Source: Symbiodinium natans
Taxonomy: Eukaryota > Sar > Dinophyceae > Suessiales > Symbiodiniaceae
Direction: 5' to 3'
DNA: 47,500 nt
NCBI GenBank assembly: GCA_905221605.1
Contig: CAJNDS010002510.1
Location: 310,001 to 357,500 of the forward strand
Below, one piece after another: positions 1 through 9,183 of this stretch. Below the pieces are notes generated by a model, which saw nothing but the letters and a program-made list of their open reading frames with translations, was not told where the DNA came from and ran no database searches. A program made the position numbers and the translations under genes. How positions within the stretch are numbered: position 1 is the first letter of the stretch; each line of letters begins with the position of its first letter.

Positions 1-247
1 TCCCCTGAACCCTAAACCCTAAACCCTAAACCCTAAACCCTAAACCCTAAACCCTAAACCCTAAACCCTAAACCCTAAACCCTAAACCCTAAACCCTAAA
101 CCCTTTTGCCAGAAGTGGTGGGATCATCGCAGGAACCGACGCCCAGACTTCTTCGACCCCAAACCCGAAACCCTAAACCCTACACCATAAGCCCTAAACC
201 CTAAACCCTAAGCCCTAAGCCCTAAGCCCTAAACCCTAAACCCTAAA
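1..247. repeat. CCCTAAA telomere-like array
   Basis: Near-perfect CCCTAAA units at 11-103, then an island (106-165), then units with CCCTAAG variants to 247. C-rich on the + strand. Confidence 0.9.
113..163 (+). CDS. possible exon, host gene
   Basis: A unique island between two CCCTAAA tracts. An acceptor-like TTTTGCCAG precedes it, and the + strand frame from 113 is open and reads KWWDHRRNRRPDFFD. No clear donor follows before the repeats resume. It could be an exon of the repeat-intron gene described below, or chance coding potential; its composition (W, D, F, few low-complexity residues) favours coding. Confidence 0.25.
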
Positions 248-433
248 CCAGCAGTTTTCGCTTTTGCTACCTGCCATATGAGTTGTCTACAAGTTTCAAG
301 CCTCAACCTTAAAACCCTAAAAGCCTAAAACTCTTGAACCCTCAGCCCTAAACCCTAAACCCCTAAACCCACAACCCTAAACCTCCAACCCTAACCCCCA
401 AAAACCTATACCCTTAACTTCTCAAACCCTCAG

Positions 434-523
434 ACCAGAGGCCAAGACCCCTACTGGATGGACGGCAACCGCGGTGCGCTGCCCCCGCCTGCGCTGACGA
501 ACTGCGACCCCGGATTCTACAAG
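434..523 (+). CDS. exon, cysteine-rich (GCC2/GCC3-like) host protein
   Basis: The island follows an acceptor-like CCCTCAG and reads in phase 0 as TRGQDPYWMDGNRG then NCDPGFYKD. The C-D-P-G-F-Y pattern is typical of GCC2/GCC3 (ephrin receptor-like) extracellular repeats. TTTAGGG-type repeats start within a few bases of the last good codon and no GT is available there. AAG followed by GACATTTAGGG would need a GA donor, so the 3' end is uncertain. Confidence 0.45.
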
Positions 524-599
524 GACATTTAGGGTTCAGGGTGTAGGGTTTGGAGTTTAGGGCTTCGGGACCCTGAAACCCAGAAGTCCTAAAACCCAC

Positions 600-1000
600 C
601 CTAAACCCTAAACCCTAAACCCCAAACCCTAAACCCTAAACCCTAAACCTTAAACCCTAAACCCTCAACCCTCAACCCCTCAAATGCCTACGGTTTTTGA
701 CGCTTCTCATGGGTTGTAGCATGCCTGGAGCCGCGAAGAAATGCCCCACGAAAGCCTTAAAGCCTCAAACCTCCGACATCGATGCGAGGTAGCCGAGAGG
801 GTCCACAGGTAGTACTCTTATGGAATCAGGGTTTAGGGTTTTTAGGGTTTTTAGGGTTTTTTAGGGTCTTTAGGGTTTTTAGGGTTTTTAGGGTTTTTAG
901 GGTTTTTAGGGTTTTTAGCGTGTTTTCGGGTTTTTTGGGTTTTAGGGAGTTTTTAGGGTTTTGGGTCTGCGGGTCTAGGGTTTAGGGACCACGTAGGGTT
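600..1000. repeat. C-rich then G-rich telomere-like tracts
   Basis: CCCTAAA units 600-680, an island with a possible exon end (ATGCGAGG...CCACAG|GTAGTA, to 808), then TTTTAGGG-type units with expanded T runs to 1000. Confidence 0.7.
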
Positions 1001-1800
1001 TTTGGGTACCCAATTCCATAATCGTACTACATATGGACCCTCTGGGTGGTGTGTTTTTTGGTTGCTAGTATCTCCCCTAAAAAGACATCCCGTGTTTACG
1101 CTCACCAATATGTATAAGGAACCCGATGTACACTCATCAATACGATATCAAAGGATTAAACAATTACAAACACGGGACCTTAACATATACCCGTAAGATC
1201 CCCTTAAAGTACGGACCCCAATAAGGCACCCTTCATATCGTCAACCCCACAGAACTACTTCGCATGAACGGCCTTCAGCCCTGTGTAAGAAGAGGGCGAC
1301 TCGCTTGGCTTTCAGTGCATCAACGAGTTCGCCGCTATCATCCTGTACTGCGTTCGTACACTCATTGCGCTCACTCAGTACACTCGTTCCCTTATTCGTT
1401 TCTCTCTTCGTAGTTCCAGCCCGGATGATTGGTTAACGGGGGGACAGTACTAACAATAAGGTCTTTTATGCGGTCACGAGGTTGGCTTTTGCATGACAGG
1501 GCTTATGGTTGCGTTCACTAAAAGCCTAATAAAATGTACTAAAAAGGTAAATGAAGTGCACGCTTTTTAGTATATTTTATGTGGCTTTTCTCTCTTCTTC
1601 TTTCTTCACCTGTAATAATATAATGCACACACACACACAGAGTCTCTGTGCGTGGTTGGTGGTTGATATGACCAGTTCTCTAAATTATGTTCCTGAGGCT
1701 TCATATCGTAGGAGGACACCCCCCCGCTCCCCCCCTTCCCCAACCAAAGGGGCCATAGTTTAGAGAAAGGTGTTTGGATGTTGTGTCGGCTGTTAAGCCA
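1001..1800. other. repeat-free stretch, no supported gene
   Basis: About 800 bp of unique, moderately AT-rich sequence without convincing exons on either strand. Contains a short (CA)n run near 1625-1640. Probably intron or intergenic. Confidence 0.4.
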
Positions 1801-1831
1801 GAACCCTAGACCCTAAACCCTAAACCTGCAG

Positions 1832-1913
1832 GACCCCTTGTCGCGACAGTGCAAGCCGTGCCCCCTAGGCGGGACCCGCATTGCAGAAGTCTTGGGTGGA
1901 GAGTTAGTTCATG
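1832..1913 (+). CDS. exon, GCC2/GCC3-like cysteine-rich protein
   Basis: Flanked on the left by CCCTAAACCTGCAG (acceptor) and on the right by CATG|GTGTAGGGG (donor running straight into a G-rich repeat tract). The frame is open throughout and encodes QCKPCPLGGTRIAEVLGGE, with the C-x2-C-P spacing of GCC2/GCC3 repeats. It starts in phase 0 and ends with one base of the next codon. One of the clearest examples of a telomere-like repeat acting as intron sequence. Confidence 0.65.
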
Positions 1914-2034
1914 GTGTAGGGGTGTAGGGGTTTAGGGGTTCAGGGGTTTAGTCTAGGGGTTTAGGGGCTTAGGTGTTTGGGGTTTAGGGGTTTAGGGTAG
2001 AAAGGTGTTGCCTGTGCTTTTGATACTTCTGAAG

Positions 2035-2104
2035 ATGTTCGATGCGCGAGTCGGAGGAGACATTCGCGGGCTTCAATGTTTCCTGTTCATCTCCCTTACG
2101 CAGG
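2035..2104 (+). CDS. probable exon, host gene
   Basis: An acceptor-like TTCTGAAG precedes 2035 and the donor CAGG|GTTAGG follows 2104. The open frame encodes MFDARVGGDIRGLQCFL and a few more residues. No domain is recognisable in the fragment. Position and orientation agree with the neighbouring exons at 1832-1913 and 2162-2220. Confidence 0.35.
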
Positions 2105-2161
2105 GTTAGGTTCCCTTTAGGGTTTAGGGTTTAGGGTTTAAGGTTTATTTTTTTTTTCAAG

Positions 2162-2220
2162 TGCAAGGCAAGCGGTGTTTGCCCATCAACCAAAGCAGCA
2201 TCAGCGAACTTGTCTTGTAG
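2162..2220 (+). CDS. exon, cysteine-rich host protein
   Basis: Preceded by a ten-base T tract ending CAAG, a strong acceptor, and followed by the donor GTTTGG, which leads into TTTAGGG repeats. The frame encodes CKASGVCPSTKAASANLSC, a cysteine-rich repeat of the same style as the other GCC2/GCC3-like exons. It ends with two bases (AG) of the next codon. Confidence 0.6.
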
Positions 2221-2869
2221 GTTTGGTAATCTGTTGGTTTAGGGTTTAGGGTTTAGGTTTAGGGTTTAGGGTTTAGGTTTAGGGTTCAGGGTTTTCCCAC
2301 CCTACGTCAATTTCTGCGAACCCAAGGCCCTTTTTTAAGGTTGCAAGGGGGGCCCGGGGAACAGTTGCGAACACGAGAAGTTGAGTCCTCCGGAGGTGGG
2401 GTTCGGGTTTTGTCTAGCATTCCCAAAGCTGAAGTACCTAGTTCCAGAAATCGCCCTAAACCCTAAACCCTAAAGCCTAAACCCTAAACCCTAAACCCTA
2501 AACCCAAAACCCAAAACCCTAAACCCTTAAGGGTGTGTTCTAGGATTGGACCCATGAGGTAGCTTACATCCCCTATACAACCCCGTTTAAGGGATTTAGC
2601 AGAGGGTGCCTAGTTCCAGAAATCCTCCTAAAGCCTAAACCCTGAACCCTAAACCCTAAACCCAGAAACCCCAAACCCTAAACCCTACTAAGAACTCGTA
2701 AGTGGAGGCTTTAGGGTCAAATCCTTAGGCCACGACTTCCCTCACCCTTGAGCCCGACACCCTGAACCCTGGGGCCCAAAAAACCGACACCCCAATTAGG
2801 GTTTCGGGTTTAGGGTTTAGGGATTAGGGTTTCGGGTTTAGGGCTCCTTATACGTCTTGAGCTGGCCAG

Positions 2870-2957
2870 GCTTCTACTGCTGGGGTGGCAATCAGCCCAA
2901 CAAGCAGTGTGCCCGAGGAACCTTCGCCAATGAGACTGGCATGACGCTGGGCATGAG
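2870..2957 (+). CDS. exon, GCC2/GCC3-like cysteine-rich protein
   Basis: Acceptor GCTGGCCAG, donor GCATGAG|GTTCTAAG. The frame (two bases, then codons) encodes FYCWGGNQPNKQCARGTF followed by ANETGMTLGM. The G-F-Y-C start and the C-x-x-G-T-F element are characteristic of GCC2/GCC3 repeats. This island has a G-rich tract on its left, unlike most exons here. Confidence 0.65.
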
Positions 2958-2959
2958 GT

Positions 2960-3165
2960 TCTAAGCCCTAAGCTCTAAGCCCTAAGCCCTTATGCCCTAT
3001 GCCCTATGCCCCAAGCCCCAAGCCCCAAGCCCCAAGCCCCAAGCCCCAAGCCCCAAGCCCCAAGCCCCAAGCCCCAAGCCCCAAGCCCTAACACTAAACC
3101 CCAAGCCCCAAGCCCCCAAGCCCCAAGCCCCAAGCCCCAAGCCCTAACACTAAACCCTAGGGGGG
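2960..3165. repeat. CCCCAAG variant repeat
   Basis: Tandem CCCCAAG units, a locally homogenised variant of CCCTAAA with CCCTAAG at the left edge. A translated ORF of PSPKPQA repeats on the + strand is only a by-product. Confidence 0.85.
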
Positions 3166-3343
3166 ATGTTCGAGCCCAAATGCTAGGCGCGGGTAGCCCT
3201 TAACCCCCAAGAACCCTAAACCTTCAACCCTAAACCCCAAATCCCCAAACCCCAAAACCTAAACCGCCCAAAACCCTAAACTCGGGACCCTCGAAACATC
3301 CCTAAGCATCCCGAAATCGCCTCCCGAAGCATCCTAAGCCCTG

Positions 3344-3642
3344 AGTTAGGGTTTAGGGTTTAGGGTTTAGGGTTTAGGGTTTAGGGTTTAGGGTTTAGGG
3401 TTTAGGGTTTAGGGTTTAGGGTTTAGGGTTTAGGGTTTAGGGTTTAGGGTTTAGGGGTCCTTAAGTGCCTCCCTAAGGGAGCTCTGGTTCGGCCCACGTT
3501 CTTATGGTCTAAGGGTAGTTTCATGGTCCCTTACCGGCTTCTAAAGGGTTCTTGCAGGGCGGGTTTAGGGTTTAGGGTTTAGGGTTTAGGGTTTAGGGTT
3601 TAGGGTTTAGGGTTTAGGGTTTAGGGTTTAGGGTTCAGGGTT
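3344..3642. repeat. TTTAGGG arrays
   Basis: Two pure TTTAGGG arrays, 3344-3453 and 3563-3632, separated by a 110-bp island that ends TTCTTGCAGG. Confidence 0.9.
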
Positions 3643-3684
3643 CCTTAATATGGTCCCTTACCTCCCGAGCCCGAAGCCCTGTAG

Positions 3685-3760
3685 AAAAAAGCACAAGCCC
3701 ATGCCGTGCCAAGGGTGAACTGCACGCTTTGCCCCTTCGGGACTTTTGCAGCTGAGGCGC
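3685..3760 (+). CDS. exon, GCC2/GCC3-like cysteine-rich protein
   Basis: Acceptor GCCCTGTAG, donor GGCGC|GTGGAC. Phase-0 reading gives a basic lead followed by VNCTLCPFGTFAAEA; the C-x2-C-P-x-G-T-F motif is the GCC2/GCC3 hallmark. The following intron would be only 74 bp (3761-3834), with one TTTAGG unit near its start and C-rich repeat-like sequence near its end. Confidence 0.65.
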
Positions 3761-3834
3761 GTGGACTGGGTTTAGGATGTTGCATGTTTACCTTCAACCC
3801 CAACACCTAAGCCTGAATCCCTCGCGCCTGCCAG

Positions 3835-3870
3835 GGTTTGCTCGAAAGGGCGGGGACAGGGGATTTCAAG
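3835..3870 (+). CDS. probable small exon, host gene
   Basis: Thirty-six bases between the acceptor CGCCTGCCAG and the donor TTTCAAG|GTTTAGGG, where the donor GT belongs to the first TTTAGGG unit of the next intron. More than one frame is open (for example GFARKGGDRGFQ), so the peptide is not certain. A good illustration that the repeat unit itself supplies a consensus-like donor. Confidence 0.4.
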
Positions 3871-4190
3871 GTTTAGGGTTTAGGGTTTGGGGTTTAGGGT
3901 TTAGGGTTTAGGGTTTAGGGCAACTCGCCAGCTGCGGGCTGCGGGCAACCCTACCCCTAAACCCTAAACCCTAAACCTGAAACCCTAAACCCTAACCCGA
4001 ATCCCTAGAATCCAAGCCTTAACTACTACTTAATTGCCAAAATAGTAAAACATGCTCAACTTGATAAGGGCAACAACAACAGGATGAGCATCTTCTAGTT
4101 TGGGGGGCTTCTTCAGCAAATAGTAGTTAGTTCCTTAGCTCCAACCCTATTAATCCTAAGTTTGGTGTTAGGAGCTAGGGTTTCTCAGAG

Positions 4191-4360
4191 ACCCTAAACC
4201 CTAAACCCTAAACGCTAAACGCTAAACGCTAAACCCTAAACCCTAAACCCTAAACCCTAAACCCTAAACCCTAAACCCTAAACCTTAAACCCTAAACCCT
4301 AAACCCTAAACCCTAAACCCTAAACCCTAAACCCTAAACCCTAAACCCTAAACCCTAAAG
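4191..4360. repeat. CCCTAAA array
   Basis: Long, nearly pure array with three AACGCTA variants at 4210-4230; upstream of the exon at 4409. Confidence 0.9.
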
Positions 4361-4408
4361 CCGAACCAACAGGGGGTTCAGCTGAAAGGTCGGATCTTCC
4401 TCTTGCAG

Positions 4409-4459
4409 CCACTGCCTAGCAGGCCAGGCCGCTGATGCACTTTTCGCGTGCTTTGCGGG
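4409..4459 (+). CDS. exon, host cysteine-containing protein
   Basis: Strong acceptor CTTCCTCTTGCAG and donor GCGGG|GTTTAG. The frame with one leading base encodes HCLAGQAADALFACFAG. The preceding intron holds a long CCCTAAA array (4191-4360), and the following one starts with a TTTAGGG array (4463-4549). Confidence 0.55.
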
Positions 4460-4462
4460 GTT

Positions 4463-4549
4463 TAGTTCGGGTTTAGGGTTTAGGGTTTAGGGTTTAGGGT
4501 TTAGGGTTTAGGGTTTAGGGTTTAGGGTTTAGGGTTTAGGGTTTAGGGT
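4463..4549. repeat. TTTAGGG array at intron start
   Basis: Pure TTTAGGG units directly after the donor at 4460. Confidence 0.9.
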
Positions 4550-4582
4550 CTCTGGGAAACCCCCCCACACCCCCCCTGTCAG

Positions 4583-4634
4583 GTTTCTATGCCGCTCGGC
4601 TGGGACTGGAGGCGCGTGAGGGCTTTGAGGGGAG
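4583..4634 (+). CDS. exon, GCC2/GCC3-like protein
   Basis: Acceptor with a pyrimidine tract ending CCTGTCAG, donor GGGAG|GTTCAGG. The exon encodes GFYAARLGLEAREGFEG; G-F-Y-A is the usual start of a GCC2/GCC3 repeat. The upstream intron (4460-4582) is 123 bp and dominated by TTTAGGG repeats; downstream another TTTAGGG array starts at once. Confidence 0.6.
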
Positions 4635-4635
4635 G

Positions 4636-4835
4636 TTCAGGGTTTAGGGTTTAGGGTTTAGGGTTTAGGGTTTAGGGTTTAGGGTTTAGGGTTTAGGGTT
4701 TAGGGTTTAGGGTTTAGGGTTTAGGGTTTAGGGGTTAGGGTGCAGGCTTTAGGGCTTTGGGGTTTCAGGGTTTCAGGGTTTCAGGGATTCAGGGTTTCAG
4801 GGTTTCAGGGTTTCAGGGTTCCTACTCATGCTTGC
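4636..4835. repeat. TTTAGGG then TTTCAGGG array
   Basis: TTTAGGG units to about 4735, then the variant TTTCAGGG to about 4820: two homogenised variants side by side. Confidence 0.85.
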
Positions 4836-5405
4836 TTGCGCGCACGCGTGGCTTGCGCACTCTCATGCTTGCCGACCCAACCCCTTCGGAGCCTGTACTT
4901 CATCATAAAGGGGTACCCCCCCCCCCCCCCCCCAAAAAAAAATTCCCACTAAGCTGTAGACTTTTGGTGAGAGGTTTGGGGGGATCCTGTGACTTCAGCT
5001 GTTTCACGAAAGCCAGCGTCGTTGAGTTTACCTAGGGTGGCTTTAGCAGCTGCGTCAGCTGAGATTCACGGCAATTCTGTAAATCGAAGTAGGGTGGATT
5101 GATATACTTTGTTGCACGCATGCTTGCCTGCTTGCTCGCTTGCTCGCAGCCCGCTTGCCTGCTTGCCTGCTTGCCGGCTTGCCTGCTTGCCTGTTGCCTG
5201 CTTGCTTGCCCTGCTGGCTTGCTTGCTTTCTTGCGTGAGAAATGTTTCAGTTTCCTTGCACACTCACATGCTCGCACGCTTGCATGCTTGAGCACATACA
5301 CTCTTGCACGCGCTTGCTTGGTGCTTGCTGCCTTCTTGGCTTGCATGCACCGTCCTGCTGACATGTGTGAGGGCACGCTTATGGCGCTCTCCCACCACGC
5401 ATCAT
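4836..5405. repeat. unique stretch with GCTTGC(C/T)T minisatellite
   Basis: 5120-5235 and 5270-5345 are dense in GCTTGCCT/GCTTGCTC units. This makes all frames open as Ala/Cys/Leu or, on the other strand, Lys/Gln/Ala repeats; I do not regard these as genes. A poly(C)-poly(A) run lies at 4916-4942. Confidence 0.7.
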
Positions 5406-5553
5406 CCCCTAAACCCTAAACCCTAAACCCGAAACCCTGAACCCTAAACCCTGAACCCTGAACCCTAAACCCTAAACCCTAGACCCTAAACCTGACATTT
5501 GCCCGGGAAAGTCGTGTGCGTGATCTTGCGGTCCATTCGCTGGATTTGTGCAG

Positions 5554-5595
5554 CTTTCCTTGGTTGAAGTCGGGCTTCAAGTGCATATGTGAAGA
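5554..5595 (+). CDS. probable exon, cysteine-rich host protein
   Basis: Acceptor TGGATTTGTGCAG; the frame with one leading base encodes FPWLKSGFKCICE, with a C-x-C element like that of neighbouring exons. A possible donor is GAAGA|GTCTAG. This end leaves two bases that are in phase with the next candidate exon at 5693. Confidence 0.4.
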
Positions 5596-5692
5596 GTCTA
5601 GATGGGGGCGCACGCCTCAGCCTACCCCAGTCAAGCCCCCTGAGCCCTAAACCCTACCTTTATCCATGTCAAACGGAAAACTTACTCTACAG

Positions 5693-5755
5693 GTTACACG
5701 AAGGCCCTTTCACGGGCACCTGGAGGCCTGAGTCAATCCGGGAGCTTGAAAACGC
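5693..5755 (+). CDS. probable exon, host gene
   Basis: Acceptor CTTACTCTACAG. Read in phase with the exon at 5554 it encodes LHEGPFTGTWRPESIREL and a few more residues before the CCCTAAA-like sequence. No clear GT donor; the 3' end is approximate. Confidence 0.35.
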
Positions 5756-5842
5756 AACCCCCCAAACCCGAAGCCCTAAACCTAAACCCTAAACCTGAAC
5801 CCGGAACCCTAAACCCTACACCCTAAACCCCAAACCCTGCAG

Positions 5843-5912
5843 GCCTGCGACAAGTGCCCGAAGGGGACATACATGAATGGAACTGGCGCCAGCGTTTGCA
5901 CAGAGCAGCCTG
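5843..5912 (+). CDS. exon, GCC2/GCC3-like cysteine-rich protein
   Basis: CCCTAAA tract, then acceptor CCCTGCAG; donor GCCTG|GTTGCAG followed by TTTAGGG repeats. The open frame encodes ACDKCPKGTYMNGTGASVC then TEQP. The C-x2-C-x-x-G-T-Y element is typical of GCC2/GCC3 repeats. C-rich repeats on the left and G-rich repeats on the right is the arrangement seen around most exons in this window. Confidence 0.65.
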
Positions 5913-6292
5913 GTTGCAGATTAGGGTTTAGGGTTAAGGGTTGAGGGTTTAGGGTTAGGGTTGCGGGTTTAGGATTGAGGGTTTGGGGTTTAGGATTCAG
6001 GGTATAGGTTTTGGGCTTTAGGGTTCAGGATTTGGACCCGAAACCCGAAACCCGAAACCCGAAACCCTAAACCCTAAACCCGAAACCCTAAACCCTAAAC
6101 CCTTAAGCCAACCCTAAGCCCTACACTGGTTGTTTCGCCCTGAGCCCCATATCGTCACCTCACACCCTCGACCTTAAGTCTGAGGGTGCAGGGTTTAGGG
6201 TTTAGGGTTTAGGGTTTAGGGTTTAGGGTTTAGGGTGTAGGGTGTAGGGCCACGCCCTGAACCCCTTAAACTCTTAGACCCTGTCCCCCCAG

Positions 6293-6325
6293 TTTAGGTG
6301 GTAGCTGCCCTTGTAAGGCCCATGA
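6293..6325 (+). CDS. possible small exon, host gene
   Basis: Acceptor GTCCCCCCAG, donor CATGA|GTTTAGGG. One frame is open across the 33 bases (LGGSCPCKAH), with a C-P-C element. Small size makes this tentative. Confidence 0.35.
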
Positions 6326-6550
6326 GTTTAGGGTTTGGGGTTTGAACCCCCAGGACTTCGCCCTTCACCCTAAACCCTACACCTTAAACCGTAAACCTTA
6401 GACCATAAACCCCAAACCCTGAACCCCTAAACCCCTAAACCCTAAGCCTAAACCCTAAATAAACCCTAACTAAACCCCAAACCCGAAAACCCTTGAACCC
6501 TTAAGGCCCTAAACGCCACTCAAAACACTCAAGCCCTTAGCCTTTTCAAG

Positions 6551-6584
6551 GTGCGGCTTGAACCAGGTGACGGAGGAGCAAGGG
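6551..6584 (+). CDS. possible small exon, host gene
   Basis: Acceptor AGCCTTTTCAAG, donor AAGGG|GTCTCT leading into TTTAGGG repeats. One frame encodes CGLNQVTEEQG. Tentative because of its length. Confidence 0.35.
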
Positions 6585-7003
6585 GTCTCTAGGGTTTAGG
6601 GTTTAGGGTTAGGGTTTAGGGTTCAGGGTTTAGGGTTTGGGGTTTAAGTTTAGGGTTTAGGGTTTAGGGTTTAGGGTTTAGGGTTTAGGTTTTAGGGTTT
6701 AGGGTTTAGGGTTTAGGGTTTAGGGGTTAGGGTTTAGGGTTTAGGGTTTAGGGCTTAGGATGTAGGGCTTAGCGTTTAGAATTTTGGGGTTCACGTTGCT
6801 GTCCTTTGCTTGGTCTTGGGATTATCGGAAGTGGAACCTTAAGCCCTAAGCCCACAAGCCCTAGACCCCCTAAAAGCAGGTCACAACCTCAAGCCCTACA
6901 AACGTAAAACCCTGGAGTTCGCGTTTAGGGTTCAGGGCCTTCGGTGTAGAGGATAGGGTTTAGGGGTTTAGGGTTTCGGGGTTCGGGGTTTGGGGTTTGC
7001 CAG

Positions 7004-7053
7004 TTTTACGGTGGAGGGCCCGTTGCAGGATGCACGGCTGCCCAGAACAAGGA
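7004..7053 (+). CDS. exon, GCC2/GCC3-like protein
   Basis: Acceptor GGTTTGCCAG, donor AAGGA|GTAATT. The phase-0 frame encodes FYGGGPVAGCTAAQNKE, which fits the start of a GCC2/GCC3-type repeat. The following intron begins with TTTAGGG units. Confidence 0.5.
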
Positions 7054-7207
7054 GTAATTAAGGTTAGGGTTTAGGGTTTGGGGCTGGGGTTAGCAAGGGT
7101 CTTGGTTTGCATTTTTGGGTATTGAGGACAGGGGTCGTATCCCATAAGGACACGGTGATCTTGTCATTCAGGGTGTTCCACGGACTCTTCATCCCATCGG
7201 AAAAGCC

Positions 7208-7320
7208 CCCTAAACCCTAAACCCTAACCCTGAACCCTGAACCCTGAACCCTGAACCCTGAACCCTGAACCCTGAACCCTGAACCCTAAACCCTAAACCC
7301 TAAACCCTAAACCCTAAACA
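7208..7320. repeat. CCCTAAA/CCCTGAA array
   Basis: CCCTGAA units (7227-7285) flanked by CCCTAAA units. Confidence 0.9.
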
Positions 7321-7471
7321 CCCGGGACCCAGCCCCCAAGTTGGCTGCGAGCAGAGGCGCACGAGAGGAGGAGGGGTAACAACCCTAAACCCTAAACACG
7401 TAACACCCTAAACCCTGGCCATAAACACTAAACCCTAAACCCGAAACACGAAACACCCTCAACCCTAAACC

Positions 7472-7792
7472 GTGGCATTCTCCCACTCCACCATGGACCC
7501 CATCCCAATGGTGCAGACCCGACCCGGCAACATCCAAGTGACCATCGGGTACTGGAGGCACCAAGGGTTCTCGGTCCACCAGGCCAACTCCACCCCAATG
7601 TGGACCACCCTCGGGGGTCCTTACCTCCTCCTTTCCACCCCTGGCGACCAAATCACCAGGTTCCATCGCCAGCTCTGGCAGGACTTCCACCCCCACATCA
7701 CACTCACTCCACACCACTGGCATTTTCGAATGAGTCCCTGCGGAGAACCACCACTGTGCAGGTGGCAGGTCAAGGTCCCACGATTACAATGA
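7472..7792 (+). CDS. coding-like island, product unknown
   Basis: A 320-bp repeat-free island with an open + strand frame of 106 codons. It includes GNIQVTIGYWRHQGFSVHQA and LGGPYLLLSTPGDQI, a composition that looks like real protein rather than repeat translation. I do not recognise a family. The boundaries are uncertain: no strong acceptor lies before it, and the last part of the frame may be intron. It may be an internal exon of the same split gene or a fragment of another. Confidence 0.3.
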   Translation: MAFSHSTMDPIPMVQTRPGNIQVTIGYWRHQGFSVHQANSTPMWTTLGGPYLLLSTPGDQITRFHRQLWQDFHPHITLTPHHWHFRMSPCGEPPLCRWQVKVPRLQ

Positions 7793-7892
7793 CTACAACA
7801 ACTGGCACAGCCCGGCGAGCCTTTTGGGTTTAGGGTTTAGGGTTTTCCCTCGTGAAGAGGTGGGTGGGCCTAGAGGGCCTTGGTCTTGTGAA

Positions 7893-8036
7893 CCCCCTAA
7901 ACCCTAAACCCTAAACCCTAAACCCTAAACCCTAAACCCTAAACCCTAAACCCTAAACCCTAAACCCTAAACCCTAAACCCTAAACCCTAAACCCTAAAC
8001 CCTAAACCCTAAACCCTAAACCCTAAACCCTAAACT
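7893..8036. repeat. CCCTAAA array before exon 8042
   Basis: Pure array of about 20 units ending five bases before the acceptor of the exon at 8042; the matching TTTAGGG array is at 8155-8218. Confidence 0.9.
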
Positions 8037-8041
8037 CACAG

Positions 8042-8084
8042 GAAAGCGGCTCGCAGAGTTTCTCCGACTGCAAATGTGATGAAG
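8042..8084 (+). CDS. exon, GCC2/GCC3-like protein, possible GC donor
   Basis: A 140-bp CCCTAAA array runs up to the acceptor ACTCACAG. The exon encodes ESGSQSFSDCKCDEG, a very typical element of ephrin-receptor-like repeats (G-S-x-S-x-x-D-C-x-C-x-x-G). The best donor is GAAG|GCAGGG, a GC rather than GT site, comparable with the GC donor of the exon at 17778. Confidence 0.6.
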
Positions 8085-8399
8085 GCAGGGCGGGTCGAGC
8101 GCGTGTTGGGCGAATCATCTGTAGAGAAAGGTGGCACACTTCGCTAGATCTCAGGGTTTAGGGTTTAGGGTTTAGGGTTTAGGGTTTAGGGTTTAGGGTT
8201 TAGGGTTTAGGGTTTAGGGGTTTCGGTTTATAGGGTCTAGGGTTTAGGGTTTAGGGTTCAGAGGTAGGCACGATGCAAGCCTGGGCTCTTGTTAAGAAAA
8301 GGTCCTGTTTTAAGAATCATTAGCCTCATGAACTCAGAGGCCCTAATATAATACACCGTCATTAAGGAATATATATGTATATGTATGCCTTTCAATATC

Positions 8400-8512
8400 A
8401 CCCAACTTTTTGGGCTAGTTATTGTGCACTTAAACGCGGCCACCATGATAGGGAAATGGGGGCTCATATCCCTAGAACTCTTGCAAGTGCACAGTAGCCC
8501 CAAAAAGTTGGG
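8400..8512. repeat. imperfect inverted repeat, MITE-like
   Basis: Ends CCCAACTTTTTGGG / CCCCAAAAAGTTGGG, with inner GTGCACTT / AAGTGCAC also inverted. Lies in a unique AT-richer island (8256-8590). Confidence 0.6.
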
Positions 8513-9120
8513 CTCTCAGGCCGAACACTTCACAGAGTCGTGCCAGGTTTTTGGGGGTTTTGGATCTTCGGATAACGGGTTTAGCCCTAAACCCTAAACC
8601 CTGAACCCGAAACCCTAAACCCTAAACCCTAAACCCCTAGGGTTTAGGGTTTAGGGTCAACGTGTCGCATGTCTTGGTATGTTTGCCATGTCCGTCACGA
8701 GCAACCACGAAACCATGAGCATCTGAGTGCTTCTGCGCGTCGAAGCCCACCTGTGAACCCTGAACCCTAAACCCCAAACCCCAAACCCCAAACCCTAAAC
8801 CCTAAACCCTAAACCCTAAACCCTAAACCCTAAACCCTAAACCCTAAACCCTAAACCCTGAGAGGACGCTAGCTGTGAGCCTTCGCCCTTACAGGCATCA
8901 TGCCGCGACCCAAATCACATGTCCATTTCTCTTGCGACGTTCGGAAAATCCAAACCCTGAGCCCGAAAACTCTCTGATTCAACCCCCGGGCCCTATATAT
9001 CCGAAACCTCAACCCAGGCTAAGCCCGAGCCCTAAACCCGAAACCCTAAACCCTAGACCCTAAACCCTAAGCGCCGAACCCGGAACCCTAAACCCTGAAG
9101 CCTGCACCCTGAGCCGCCAG

Positions 9121-9183
9121 GAATGTACATGTGCAGTGGCACTGGCTGCCAAACGTGCCCCGATGGCCTCTACTGCGCAGCAG
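9121..9183 (+). CDS. exon, GCC2/GCC3-like cysteine-rich protein
   Basis: Acceptor GAGCCGCCAG, donor GCAGCAG|GTGCGA. After two leading bases the exon encodes MYMCSGTGCQTCPDGLYCAA. The dense cysteines with C-x2-C-P-x-G-x-Y-C spacing match the GCC2/GCC3 class. Repeats lie upstream (CCCTAAA-like) and downstream (TTTAGGG-like). Confidence 0.65.

Noticed and set aside
3006-3203. ORF of PSPKPQA repeats and similar ORFs in repeat tracts (782-985, 4740-4952)
   Set aside because: Direct translations of degenerate heptamers; no independent coding sign.
5032-5419. Overlapping Ala/Cys/Leu and Lys/Gln/Ala ORFs
   Set aside because: By-product of the GCTTGCCT minisatellite, open on both strands at once.
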